Origin: Poriferisodalis sp965205175
GTDB taxonomy: Bacteria; Actinomycetota; Acidimicrobiia; Acidimicrobiales; Poriferisodalaceae
Length of the DNA stretch: 64,000 nt
Assembly: GCF_965205175.1 (NCBI RefSeq)
Contig: NZ_OZ242038.1
Location: forward strand, 2,046,001 to 2,110,000
Direction: 5' to 3'
The notes under the pieces are model-generated. The model saw only the letters and a list, made by a program, of their open reading frames with translations, made no database searches and was not told the origin of the DNA. Positions 43,189-51,324 of the stretch are shown here, in pieces. Position 1 is the stretch's first letter. Every line of letters begins with the position of its first letter. The position numbers were made by a program, and so were the translations under genes.

Positions 43189-45195
43189 TCATCTTCGGCG
43201 CAGCCATGAAGCTGCACTGGCGGCAGGCTCGAATCGAGCGACCGTCAGACTCAGTTCGCCGTAGTGGACGACCAGCGCGTCGCACGCTTCCGGTGTTTCC
43301 TGACTCGCAGAGCCGTCCGGCGCTGAAGGCGCCCACGACCCGTCTGCGCGACCGGCAACTGCTGCTGTGGGTCTGACCACCGAGACTGCTGTGGCCTCGA
43401 ACGGAACGTGAGCAACTCGCGTCGGCATGACCGGCTGTCCCGAGCGTGGCCACGAGCCGAAGAAGCTGACGATGCCCGTGCTCGGGCTGACGGCGGCCAC
43501 CGTGGAGCGGCCGTCGCAGGCCCAGTTGCCGATGGCCACCAGATCGCCGACAGCACCGACGGTCCATTCGCCGTCAGGCGAGCGCACCCGCGCTGCGGGG
43601 GCATCAGCACCGGACGTCTCGACGTCTGAGTCGGTGGCAGGTGCGCCGACGTACACGGCGACGAGGCAGCCGTCGCCGCGGACGTCCGCGTACTGCACCT
43701 CCCAAGCAGCGTCAGCGGCATTGCCGGCATCGATCTGGCCGTTGTGTCGAGCCGTGTCGTCATCGCGGTCGGCGGTGCTCTCGTCGCCTGGCGCAACTGC
43801 ACGGAGGTCTGACCGTTCCCTGTTGGCCGAACTGTCCGCGTGACCGACGGGCGCACGGGATTCGGCATCGAGCGGCCGGGCACAATCGCCGGGTGCCAGG
43901 TGTCCGGTGCGGCCGCCTTGAGGGCTGTCAGCGCTGCCGTCGTCGGTGCCGTAGATCAAGGTCGCGCCATCGGACCGTGAGGCCCGGACGCCGGCGCTGG
44001 TCTCGGTGGCCGAAGCCGAGCCGAGCAGATCGCGACCGTCGCCGCTGCTCGTGGCGGCGATGTGCGCGTCAGAGCCGTCGGTGCCGGCGTCGCCCATGCC
44101 GGCATGGTCTGCATCAGCTGCGGTGCCGACCCGCAGCGAAGCGCTCATGGCAGTCGACGTCGCGTCGTTTGCGGCCGGCCGGTCGGCGGCAGCAACACCC
44201 GCGCCACTGCTCACCAATGCACGCCACGCGACGAACGATGCGGCCACCAGCACCGCCGCCAGCGCTGCCCAAGGCACGACGCGGCGTCGTTCGGGCATCG
44301 CTGTTTCGTCATGACTCAGTTCGGTCGATGCAGCAGCGCGATCATGGGACATGTCCGAATGCGTGCCGTGCGTCCGATTCGTGACTTGGGTCCGCAGTCG
44401 CTCCCGAAGCTCGTCGCGAGGGTGTGTCGACGAGGGCGTCGGAGCGTGCGTTGCAGCGTGTGCCGGTTGGTCTGTCGCCCGGTGTGTTGAGCGTTGCGAC
44501 GGCGCGTGTGCCCAAGTCTCAGCGAATGGCCGGGCAGGTGTGAAACCGCCGGAAGTTGACGGCGACTCGGCCCTGCGAGAGCTGCGAATGTGGTCCAGGC
44601 GTGCGAGCCACTCCGCCAACGGGTCGCTGTGGTTGTCAGCCGATCCCGCCGCCCGCGCAAGGCGCTCAGCGGCGACCTGCGCCTCGACGCAGCAGCGGCG
44701 CTCGCCGGACTCGGTCGTCGCGTCATGGGCGCGTGCGAGTTCGGAGGCAGCGATGACGGCGATGGCGGCGAGATCGACGCTCGTGGGATGCTGGGATTGG
44801 TCGGATGGTCCGGTGGCCTCGCCGAAGCCGCAGAGCACGGGGCGGTGCGGTGGCGCCAGCAGGACGTGTTCGGCGCGCAGCGCGCCGTGCCGAATGCCGC
44901 GAGCATGCAGCTGGGCGACGGTCCTGCCGAGTTCGATGAGCACGTCGAGCACCTCGTAGGCCCCAAGCGGCGGCTGCTCGGCGAGGGTGACCGCTTCGAC
45001 GTACCGCAGTCGCAGCTCGCAGCGTTCGTCGAGTTCGTCCAGCCCGACGCATTCGACCACGCCTTCGAGCCGCGCAGCGCAGAGGACCTGGGCCTCGTGA
45101 TGCAGGCGTCGCCGCATCGCGCCGACGGCATGCTTGACGAGGACGGCTTGGCCCGCACCGTCGCCGCGCACAGTCGGGCCTGCGAACATGCTCAT
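43189..45195 (-). CDS. membrane-anchored pseudokinase with a C-terminal extracytoplasmic domain
   Basis: A 668-residue protein. The N-terminal ~210 residues look like a Ser/Thr kinase (QAVLVKHA with a possible ATP Lys, a catalytic-loop position HGALRAEHVLL and a DFG-position CGFGEA), but the catalytic Asp of HRD and the metal Asp of DFG are absent, so it is probably inactive. A His/Thr/Ser/Ala-rich low-complexity region leads to one membrane helix near residue 305 (VVPWAALAAVLVAASFVAW). The outer part is disordered, then has a repeat-like fold with VGDLVAIGNWACDG. It begins 4 bp after the last Tad-locus gene, so it may regulate or assemble the pilus. Confidence 0.75.
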   Translation of the reverse strand: MSMFAGPTVRGDGAGQAVLVKHAVGAMRRRLHHEAQVLCAARLEGVVECVGLDELDERCELRLRYVEAVTLAEQPPLGAYEVLDVLIELGRTVAQLHARGIRHGALRAEHVLLAPPHRPVLCGFGEATGPSDQSQHPTSVDLAAIAVIAASELARAHDATTESGERRCCVEAQVAAERLARAAGSADNHSDPLAEWLARLDHIRSSRRAESPSTSGGFTPARPFAETWAHAPSQRSTHRATDQPAHAATHAPTPSSTHPRDELRERLRTQVTNRTHGTHSDMSHDRAAASTELSHDETAMPERRRVVPWAALAAVLVAASFVAWRALVSSGAGVAAADRPAANDATSTAMSASLRVGTAADADHAGMGDAGTDGSDAHIAATSSGDGRDLLGSASATETSAGVRASRSDGATLIYGTDDGSADSPQGGRTGHLAPGDCARPLDAESRAPVGHADSSANRERSDLRAVAPGDESTADRDDDTARHNGQIDAGNAADAAWEVQYADVRGDGCLVAVYVGAPATDSDVETSGADAPAARVRSPDGEWTVGAVGDLVAIGNWACDGRSTVAAVSPSTGIVSFFGSWPRSGQPVMPTRVAHVPFEATAVSVVRPTAAVAGRADGSWAPSAPDGSASQETPEACDALVVHYGELSLTVARFEPAASAASWLRRR

Positions 45196-45199
45196 CGGA

Positions 45200-45658
45200 C
45201 TACGCGGAGAGTCGCATGTGCGCGACCGCTTCGGCCGCGACGGGCCGGCTCGACTGCCCGCTGACGTTCCCGATCAAGCCGACGACTCGTCGCGCCGAGC
45301 CGGCCACCGACACCCGCACCGCCGCCGGACCCGCCGTACGAAGGGTGACCGTCACCGATCCGGGCTCGAAGATCGCCGACAGCTGCTCACGCGCTCGCTC
45401 GCGGCTCCATCCGCTGAGCTGACGCAGTCGTGCGTCATCGAGTCGGTACGCGCCGTGCAGGCGAAGCCGGCGCTCGTCGACCGCGAGCGAGACGAGCTCA
45501 TTGGCGAGCGAGGCGGCCGCAGCCTGTGCTTCGCGTTGCGCGAGGAAGGCAGCGGTGCTGTCGACCGTGATGCTTCCCAGCAAAGCCACGATGAGCACGC
45601 CGACAGGAACGAGCAGCAGCACGGAACCACGTTCGCCTCGCCGCCCGTCACCCAACAC
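45200..45658 (-). CDS. TadG/TadE-like small exported pilus-assembly protein
   Basis: A 152-residue protein. RRGERGSVLLLVPVGVLIVA is the N-terminal Gly-rich charged segment followed by a single hydrophobic helix, as in TadG-like and TadE-like pseudopilins. The rest is Ala-rich with a beta-like SVTVTLRTAGPAAVRVSVAG. It is probably secreted or membrane-bound as a minor pilus component. It starts with GTG at 45658, 11 nt inside the end of the previous gene, and is followed 4 bp later by the pseudokinase gene. Confidence 0.6.
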   Translation of the reverse strand: MLGDGRRGERGSVLLLVPVGVLIVALLGSITVDSTAAFLAQREAQAAAASLANELVSLAVDERRLRLHGAYRLDDARLRQLSGWSRERAREQLSAIFEPGSVTVTLRTAGPAAVRVSVAGSARRVVGLIGNVSGQSSRPVAAEAVAHMRLSA

Positions 45659-46100
45659 AGGGCGCCTTCCCGTCGAGGCTGTGCCGGAAGGGATCTACCA
45701 GCTCGCTGGATCGAGCGCGGACGACGACCGGAGACCAGCCGCCGCGCAGCAACGCGAGGCGCGGCACCTCTCGTACGGCTTCGAATGTCACCCGTTCGCA
45801 GCGTCTCAGCCGGGCCGCGCCGACGGGTTGCACCGAGCCTTCGCCACGGAGTCGATAGCCGGACATGGCCTGCACGCCGGCATCGACAGCGGCGTTTGCC
45901 GCATCGGCGGAGCGAGGCCCACGATGTTCCACGAAGGTCCGTGCGGCCTCCTGCGCGCCGGCGACAGCGGCGATCTTTGCGTCCAGCGCTGCCCATGCTT
46001 GGGCGAAGACCAAGGTGCCGCCGACAAAGACCAGCACGGCGAAGGGCAGCATCTCTGCACCGGTGAGTCCGTCTTCGCCACGCACCGCACGTCTCACCAC
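45648..46100 (-). CDS. TadE-like small pilus-assembly protein
   Basis: A 150-residue protein. GEDGLTGAEMLPFAVLVFVGGTLVFAQAW is a short charged N-terminus plus one membrane helix, the TadE pseudopilin pattern; a Glu after the charged Gly (TGAEM) resembles the conserved Glu of pilins. The rest is soluble, ending DPFRHSLDGKAPCVG. A GTG at 46097 would overlap the upstream stop as GTGA; the frame is open to GTG 46100. Confidence 0.65.
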   Translation of the reverse strand: MVRRAVRGEDGLTGAEMLPFAVLVFVGGTLVFAQAWAALDAKIAAVAGAQEAARTFVEHRGPRSADAANAAVDAGVQAMSGYRLRGEGSVQPVGAARLRRCERVTFEAVREVPRLALLRGGWSPVVVRARSSELVDPFRHSLDGKAPCVG

Positions 46101-46495
46101 ACGCCGCCGAAGCGAGCCGACTCGCGCCTGATCTCGAAACGGCGCTCGACGTCTCGGCGGCCGATCACTGCCGATGTGTTGATGAGCACACTCGGCGGCC
46201 TTGCTGTCAGCTCCAGAGCAATCGTCTCAGCGGTGGCGGTCCAGCGGAGCGACATGATCTCGACGGCAGGTCCTATGCGCGATCGCAGCCAGCGCTCGGC
46301 ATCGGCCCTAGCGGAGACGCCGCCGCCTCGGTGCGCTGCTCGATGTGCTGCGTCGTAGCCGATGGCGGTGACCACCGACGTGCTGTAGAAGTACACCGCT
46401 ACTTGGACCGCGAGCATCAGGAACACGAGGTATGCCAGCACGGCCCAAGGCAAGGCGACCAGCCCGACGCCAAGCTCATCGCGCTGCCGGCTCAT
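46094..46495 (-). CDS. TadE-like small pilus-assembly protein
   Basis: A 133-residue protein. MSRQRDELGVGLVALPWAVLAYLVFL is a charged/Gly N-terminus followed by one membrane helix, and the remaining ~90 residues are soluble (SLRWTATAETIALELTA). It looks like a pseudopilin of the TadE/TadG kind. Its start overlaps the upstream stop as ATGA (46492-46495), and its stop overlaps the next gene's start, so the small genes form a coupled chain. Confidence 0.6.
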   Translation of the reverse strand: MSRQRDELGVGLVALPWAVLAYLVFLMLAVQVAVYFYSTSVVTAIGYDAAHRAAHRGGGVSARADAERWLRSRIGPAVEIMSLRWTATAETIALELTARPPSVLINTSAVIGRRDVERRFEIRRESARFGGVW

Positions 46496-46896
46496 CTGCC
46501 GATCTTCACGATCTCGTCATTGGTCGACTTCTCGGCGCTCTCCCACAGCTCCTTGAAGCCGACCCACATGAGCGCGCCGAGCGAGGCGATGATCAGCACC
46601 GCGATCGCCGCAGAGATCACACCCTCGCCCCGCTCGCTTCGTGCCGTGCCACTGCGATCCCGGCCGACTGCTCGGGACCCACGCCAGCGATGCAGCGCCG
46701 TGCGGATGCCGACGACGGCTGCGCCGCGCTGAGCCGCGCAGTGTCTCGTCGCAGACACCGTCAGCGCCGCTGCCACCACCGTGGCCAGCGTGCTGCTCAG
46801 CCCGACGGGCACAGCGGCTGCAGACTCGACGAACCACTGCCGGAGGTGCGACGTGATCTGGAAGCTGAGGTGTGAGACGACGGAGGCGGTGTGCAT
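46492..46896 (-). CDS. pilin-like protein of the Tad locus with an extended N-terminus
   Basis: A 134-residue protein. SERGEGVISAAIAVLIIASL near residue 90 resembles a prepilin: charged Gly/Glu tract, then a hydrophobic helix. An unusually long ~90-residue segment precedes it, with its own moderately hydrophobic stretch near 28-45. Flp pilins normally have leaders of ~10-20 residues, so either processing is unusual or this is a pilin-like minor protein. ATG 46896 has AAAGGA 8 nt upstream on the reverse strand; the frame is open to 47247, but that part overlaps tadC out of frame. Confidence 0.55.
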   Translation of the reverse strand: MHTASVVSHLSFQITSHLRQWFVESAAAVPVGLSSTLATVVAAALTVSATRHCAAQRGAAVVGIRTALHRWRGSRAVGRDRSGTARSERGEGVISAAIAVLIIASLGALMWVGFKELWESAEKSTNDEIVKIGR

Positions 46897-46948
46897 GGGA
46901 TGGTCCTTTCTGGGCCTGCGCTGAGGCACCGATGAGCAGATGGCGCCG

Positions 46949-47692
46949 TCACAGCGCCGTGTAGCCACGCAGGGCGTCGCTGAACGGAATCGCCAGCAGC
47001 ACGCATCCGGGCACCAGCGCGGCGACGGTGACGGGAATCCACACTTGTTCGCTTCGGCGCTCGATGTGCGCGATGAGACGCCGGTGCGCCTCCATCCGCG
47101 AGGCTCGAGCTTCCTCGGACACCAACGCGGCCATGTCTGCGGTGTCCTCGTGCAAGGTGAGCACGCCCACGAACCTGCGGATCTCAGCTGACCCGGCTCG
47201 ATCTGCCCACTCGGCCAGCGCAATCTCAGCAGGTACTCCGCCGGCAACGCGTGCGCCGACGGTCTTCAGACCGTCAGCGCAGAGGCCACGGCCGCGCCGA
47301 GCCGCAGCGTCCAGCGCGCTGGTCAAAGAGAGACCGCTGGCCAGCAGCATGCCGATCTGCTCGGCGACGATCGGAAGCTCCTCGGTGATCTGCGTTCGCC
47401 GTGCAGCAATCGACTTTCCGAGAAGCTGTTCCACGCTGCCGAACACGACAGCGGCCACGAACATCGCAGCAGTGAGCGCGAGCCATGGACGCACGCCGAC
47501 AACACTCAGCGCCACGCCCGAAGCGGCGAGAGCGGCGGCGGCACCGCCAAGCTGTCGTGCACGGAAATCGAATGGGGATTGAGAGCTCCCCGCTTCGAGC
47601 AGGCGCTGAGCAAGCTGGACATCCGCGTTGGCCGCCATCGCGGCGCGCCGGCTGAGCGTCGGCGTATCGGCCGTATCGGCCGTATCGGTCAT
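46949..47692 (-). CDS. TadC-type pilus platform protein (T2SSF domain)
   Basis: A 247-residue membrane protein. A T2SSF domain is visible: ELPIVAEQIGMLLASGLSL, ADRAGSAEIRRFVGVLTL and IERRSEQVWIPVTVAALVPG, with membrane helices near 55-90 and at the C-terminus. TadC partners TadB in the inner-membrane platform of Flp pili. ATG 47692 overlaps the tadB stop as ATGA. The first codons contain a 9-bp repeat (GTATCGGCC on the plus strand, about three times) encoding DTADTADT. Confidence 0.85.
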   Translation of the reverse strand: MTDTADTADTPTLSRRAAMAANADVQLAQRLLEAGSSQSPFDFRARQLGGAAAALAASGVALSVVGVRPWLALTAAMFVAAVVFGSVEQLLGKSIAARRTQITEELPIVAEQIGMLLASGLSLTSALDAAARRGRGLCADGLKTVGARVAGGVPAEIALAEWADRAGSAEIRRFVGVLTLHEDTADMAALVSEEARASRMEAHRRLIAHIERRSEQVWIPVTVAALVPGCVLLAIPFSDALRGYTAL

Positions 47693-48543
47693 TGTAGGAA
47701 CACCCGCTTGCGTGCGGGAATCGCCATCATGCGCCCGGCCCACAGCCAGCAGCCGGCCACCGCTGCCACGCTGAGTGCCACCAGCACTTGACCTCCGCCC
47801 GATTCGTAGGCCTGGCGCCCGCGCCCGATGCTCAACCCGATCACCGCCATGAACGCTGGTACGGCTGCCACGAAGCTGCGTGCGAACCGTGCGCCGGCCT
47901 GCTTCGCCCGCGCGTCGGCTCGCGCCGCGGCCTCCGCTTGGGCCGCTTCGGCCAGCGCGCGCAAGCGGGCCTCGATGCGCACGCCGCCGATCTGATAGGC
48001 GGCGAGCAGTGTCTCGCACACGGCGTCTGCGGTCGGATCGGCCAGTGAGGTCTTGAGCACGCGCAAGGCGGCTTCGAAATCCGTGTTCAACGACCAGCTG
48101 CGCTCCGCTTCGCCGAAAGCCGGGCGCATGTGGGCGGGGGCGTGAGCGCCCACAGCGAACAGTGCGGCAGGAATCGACTGGCCCCGCTGTGCCACCGAGA
48201 TTCGAATCTCAGCGAGCAGTCGCGGCCACGCCTGCCAGCAGTCCCCAGCAAGCCGACGCCGCCGCCGGCGAGCACTCGACGGCGGGACGGCCCCGCCGAT
48301 GGCGGCAACCAGGGCCGGTGCAGCCATGCCGCCGAACAACGTCCAGGTGCCGATCCATCCCGCTGCGCCGACCAGCGCGCCGCACAGCAGCCGCACCGCT
48401 GATCTCGGTGCCGCCGGCGCTGTTGATGCTGTGCGATGCATGACCGTCGGCCGTCGCAGGCGACGCCTCATCGTGTGAGGGCCAGCGGTGTACAACAGCC
48501 AGAGGCCAAGCACGGCGGCGGCTATGAGCGGCACGAAGATCAT
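47689..48543 (-). CDS. TadB-type pilus platform protein (T2SSF domain)
   Basis: A 284-residue membrane protein. The hydrophobic start IFVPLIAAAVLGLWLLY is followed by ISVAQRGQSIPAALFAVGA, TADAVCETLLAAYQIGGVRIE and a C-terminal LSVAAVAGCWLWAG helix. These are the F-domain features of TadB. ATG 48543 overlaps the tadA stop as ATGA, so it is translated by coupling; a frame extension upstream to 48600 overlaps tadA and is rejected. Confidence 0.87.
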   Translation of the reverse strand: MIFVPLIAAAVLGLWLLYTAGPHTMRRRLRRPTVMHRTASTAPAAPRSAVRLLCGALVGAAGWIGTWTLFGGMAAPALVAAIGGAVPPSSARRRRRRLAGDCWQAWPRLLAEIRISVAQRGQSIPAALFAVGAHAPAHMRPAFGEAERSWSLNTDFEAALRVLKTSLADPTADAVCETLLAAYQIGGVRIEARLRALAEAAQAEAAARADARAKQAGARFARSFVAAVPAFMAVIGLSIGRGRQAYESGGGQVLVALSVAAVAGCWLWAGRMMAIPARKRVFLQ

Positions 48544-49889
48544 CGCGACCAACTCGCTGAGACGTCGGCCGTCACCAGGCTTCCGGCGGACGGTCGGCAC
48601 GACGACGACCGCATCGGTCCGGCATCGTCCGGCTCAGCAGAGGCAGGCAGGGCGCCCAGCAGCGGAGCGAGCCGCCGGGAGACGTGCGCTGTCCTCACAG
48701 GTGACTGGCCCGGGTGCGCAGTCGCGTACAGCGTCGTCGTGCAGAACGACGCGCTGACGTGCTGGTCCGGCTCTTCGACCGCCACGACCTCGGTGACCGT
48801 CACACCGGCTGGTCCGCGCTGCAAGTACACCACGAGGTCGATGGACTCGGCCACGAGCTGGGTGATCGCCGCTGCGGACATCTCGCGGACGTCAGGCGAC
48901 AGTTGACACATGAGGCGCAGCCGGCCGAGCGCTTGGCGTGCCGAGCTCGCGTGGATCGTGGCGTAGCCGGTGACGCCGCTGGACAGCGTCAACAGCAGCG
49001 GAACTGCTTCGCGGTCTCGTACCTCTCCCACGATGGCCACGTCGGGCGCCATGCGCAAGAAGCCCGTGACCAGGCGTCTCAAGTCGACCGCGGCCCGCTC
49101 GGTTCTGCCCGGCCGAGTTTGCATTCCGGCCACATTGGGGAGTCGTATGTCCAGCTCGAACACCTCTTCGGCGGTCACCACCCGCAGGTGCGGATCGAGT
49201 TCAGCGGCGCAGCATCCCAGCAGGGTCGTCTTGCCGCTGCCCGGCGCGCCGGCGAACAGCATCGACAGTCGGGCACGCACCGCAGCACGCAGAAACTCGG
49301 CGATGTCCGGAGTCAGCGTTCCGACGGCTGCGAGGTCACGGAGACTCGAGAAGGCGACGTCGGTGAACTTGCGGATGTTGAAGATCAGGTGGCCGCCGCG
49401 ACCGATGTCGGGATGCACGATGTGCAGGCGGGCGCCGTTGTCGAGCTGCGCATCTTGCAGTCCCTCGCTGGGATCCAGCTTGCGATGTGATGCGGTGGCG
49501 TCGTCGATGATTCTGATCAGCGTGCGGCGGACGTGCTCGTCGTCGTGGAACGACTCGTGGTGCCGACCGCTTGGGCCGTCGTGGCGCTTGACGAAAATCT
49601 CTTGCGGTGCGTTGACCATGATCTCCCACACGTCGGCGTCGGCCAACGGCACTTCGAGCGGCCCGTAGCCGAGCAGGTCCCGCAGGACTCGGTCCGCCAC
49701 GGCATCCACGTCGTCGATCGCGTAGCCGTGATCTCCATGCTTGAACGCGAGATTCCAGCGCCGAATCTCCTCGCGGGCGAGCGTCGCGATGGTGAGGTCC
49801 GCGCCCGGCGACCGCGGATCCAAGCCGAGACGGCGAATTCGCTCGGAGAGCGTCTGCTCGATCTCGGCCAGGTGCCTCGGCTCGGTCAT
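48540..49889 (-). CDS. tadA: TadA/CpaF secretion ATPase for Flp pili
   Basis: A 449-residue type IV-like secretion ATPase. Walker A is GAPGSGKTT near residue 230, an Asp box reads VTAEEVFELDIRLPN, Walker B lies in PDVAIVGEVRDREAV, and a His box GVTGYATIHASSARQAL follows. It powers Tad pilus assembly from the cytosol, acting on the TadB/TadC platform. The start MTEPRHLAEIEQ at 49889 overlaps the SAF-gene stop by 4 nt. The last ~70 residues are a low-complexity tail. Confidence 0.93.
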   Translation of the reverse strand: MTEPRHLAEIEQTLSERIRRLGLDPRSPGADLTIATLAREEIRRWNLAFKHGDHGYAIDDVDAVADRVLRDLLGYGPLEVPLADADVWEIMVNAPQEIFVKRHDGPSGRHHESFHDDEHVRRTLIRIIDDATASHRKLDPSEGLQDAQLDNGARLHIVHPDIGRGGHLIFNIRKFTDVAFSSLRDLAAVGTLTPDIAEFLRAAVRARLSMLFAGAPGSGKTTLLGCCAAELDPHLRVVTAEEVFELDIRLPNVAGMQTRPGRTERAAVDLRRLVTGFLRMAPDVAIVGEVRDREAVPLLLTLSSGVTGYATIHASSARQALGRLRLMCQLSPDVREMSAAAITQLVAESIDLVVYLQRGPAGVTVTEVVAVEEPDQHVSASFCTTTLYATAHPGQSPVRTAHVSRRLAPLLGALPASAEPDDAGPMRSSSCRPSAGSLVTADVSASWSR

Positions 49890-50608
49890 GTCGTCGACGG
49901 GGACGAGGTTCCCCACGGTCGGATCAAGGTGATGGCACGCGCCTGCGCGGCGGCTGCCAACGTGATCGCAGCAGCGCGATCATGCACCTGCAGGGTGACG
50001 GTGATCGTGCCTGACGTCGGCTCGGTGCGCGAGTGGTCGTCCAGGTCGAGCACGACAGCGCCGACAGTCTCGACGCCGTCCGCAGTGTCGTGCGCGTCCA
50101 TGAGACCCCCACTGATGACACGAGGATCGGTGACCACAGCCTCCACCCGTTCGCCGGCGGCGATCAGCCCGTTGAGGGCCGCCGGCCGCTCGAGTTCGAC
50201 GGCGATGGCATACCCCGCACGTCGATCCGACGCTGATCGACGCGAATCGACGTCGCCTCGGGTCAGCAGCTCGCCGGCGTGGACAGCGTCGATCACCACG
50301 CTGCCCACGACACCGTCACCGTCGCTGAACACGGTTGCCTCGATCTCGGCCGGCAGGCGGACTGCGACGAGCGCCACATCGGCTTCGTCGATCACTTGGC
50401 CCGGTGCAAGGCGCGTCCGCGCGACGACGTAGCTGGCCGCGGCATCTGTCGCCGACAGCTCCAGCACCCACCACAGGCCGAGCGCTGCTGCCCCGCACAG
50501 CGCCCCGCCGACAACGAGACGTGACCGCGACGCGCGTCCCGCACGCCGGTGCGCCGCGGACGGCCCGAGTCCTCGGCGATCTGATGTCAGCAGGGGATCC
50601 GTCGTCAC
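49886..50608 (-). CDS. SAF-domain protein (CpaB/RcpC-like), first gene of the Tad operon
   Basis: A 240-residue protein. One membrane helix near residue 35 (LVVGGALCGAAALGLWWVL) is followed by an SAF domain (YVVARTRLAPGQVIDEADV, then VFSDGDGVVGSVVIDAVHAGELLTRGDV), like CpaB, which helps assemble Flp pili. The C-terminal ~100 residues (LTVTLQVHDRAAAITLA) carry the RcpC beta-clip region. GTG start at 50608, facing the AT-rich spacer; it leads the operon whose stops and starts overlap downstream. Confidence 0.75.
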   Translation of the reverse strand: MTTDPLLTSDRRGLGPSAAHRRAGRASRSRLVVGGALCGAAALGLWWVLELSATDAAASYVVARTRLAPGQVIDEADVALVAVRLPAEIEATVFSDGDGVVGSVVIDAVHAGELLTRGDVDSRRSASDRRAGYAIAVELERPAALNGLIAAGERVEAVVTDPRVISGGLMDAHDTADGVETVGAVVLDLDDHSRTEPTSGTITVTLQVHDRAAAITLAAAAQARAITLIRPWGTSSPSTT

Positions 50609-50636
50609 GCGGCAGACTCAAGCATCTTTCGCTGAC

Positions 50637-50700
50637 ATCACAAAATGAATATTGAAAGATATGGAAATATATTTGAAACTATGCATACGTATGCCGATAC
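50637..50700. promoter_or_regulatory. AT-rich divergent control region with a 12-bp palindrome
   Basis: This stretch is far more AT-rich than its surroundings and contains two TTGAAA direct repeats and the perfect 12-bp palindrome GCATACGTATGC (50683-50694). It lies between the Tad operon (leftward) and a MerR/BldC-like HTH gene (rightward). It is a good candidate for divergent promoters and for binding of that HTH protein, since BldC proteins bind AT-rich direct repeats. Confidence 0.5.
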
Positions 50701-50823
50701 AGCGCGTAGCATCAACGGTGGCCGTTGACATCCGCATTGGACGCCAGATCGCGCACTAGCGTTGGTCGTCGGGGATGGATGATGTCCCTTCACGCGCCAA
50801 CAGCCGACCGCTTGGGAGGTGTG

Positions 50824-51324
50824 ATGATGCCTCAGGAGCCGAACGCGGAGCCGAACGCATCGGGCGACGAAGATGCTGCGGGCCAGGCACAGCACCGATT
50901 TCCCTACCGCGAGATCATCTGGCTGTCCACGCAGAAGGCTGCGAATCGCATCGGCATCACGACCCGAACGCTCTACCGCTTCATCGACCGAGGCGAGTTG
51001 CCCGCATACCGATTCGGGCGTGTCATCCGCTTGCGGCTCGACGACGTGGACGGCTTCGTCGAGCAGTGCAGGGTGGCGCCAGGCAGTCTCGAACACCTCT
51101 ATCCCGAGGCGCGCGTCGCCGACACGGACATGACCGATGACGAAGCAGTCGACGATGCGAGCACAGAGTTCGCGGGCATCGCGGCCGCGGACGACGCCGA
51201 CCCAGCAGATGCCGACGCGACAGTGGCCGACACCGCATGCTCAGACGCAACAGCCGCAGACGACACCGTCACAGCAGCAGTCGACACAGCACTGGCAGAC
51301 GTCGAAGAAACAAACGGCGCTTGA
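50824..51324 (+). CDS. BldC/excisionase-like helix-turn-helix protein with an acidic C-terminal tail
   Basis: A 166-residue DNA-binding protein. Residues ~35-90 contain WLSTQKAANRIGITTRTLYR and FIDRGELPAYRFGRVIRL, a winged MerR-like HTH of the BldC/excisionase family. The C-terminal ~70 residues are Ala/Asp/Thr-rich with no basic residues (ADPADADATVADTACSDATA). BldC-type proteins control development in actinobacteria, so it may regulate the divergent Tad operon; that is inference from position. ATG 50824 follows a Shine-Dalgarno sequence GGGAGG (50814-50819). Its stop overlaps the next gene's TTG as TTGA. Confidence 0.8.
   Translation: MMPQEPNAEPNASGDEDAAGQAQHRFPYREIIWLSTQKAANRIGITTRTLYRFIDRGELPAYRFGRVIRLRLDDVDGFVEQCRVAPGSLEHLYPEARVADTDMTDDEAVDDASTEFAGIAAADDADPADADATVADTACSDATAADDTVTAAVDTALADVEETNGA

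Noticed and set aside
46897..48019. Extensions of the tadC and pilin-like frames upstream (to 48019 and 47247)
   Set aside because: They overlap tadB and tadC out of frame; ATGA overlaps and Shine-Dalgarno positions fix the shorter starts.
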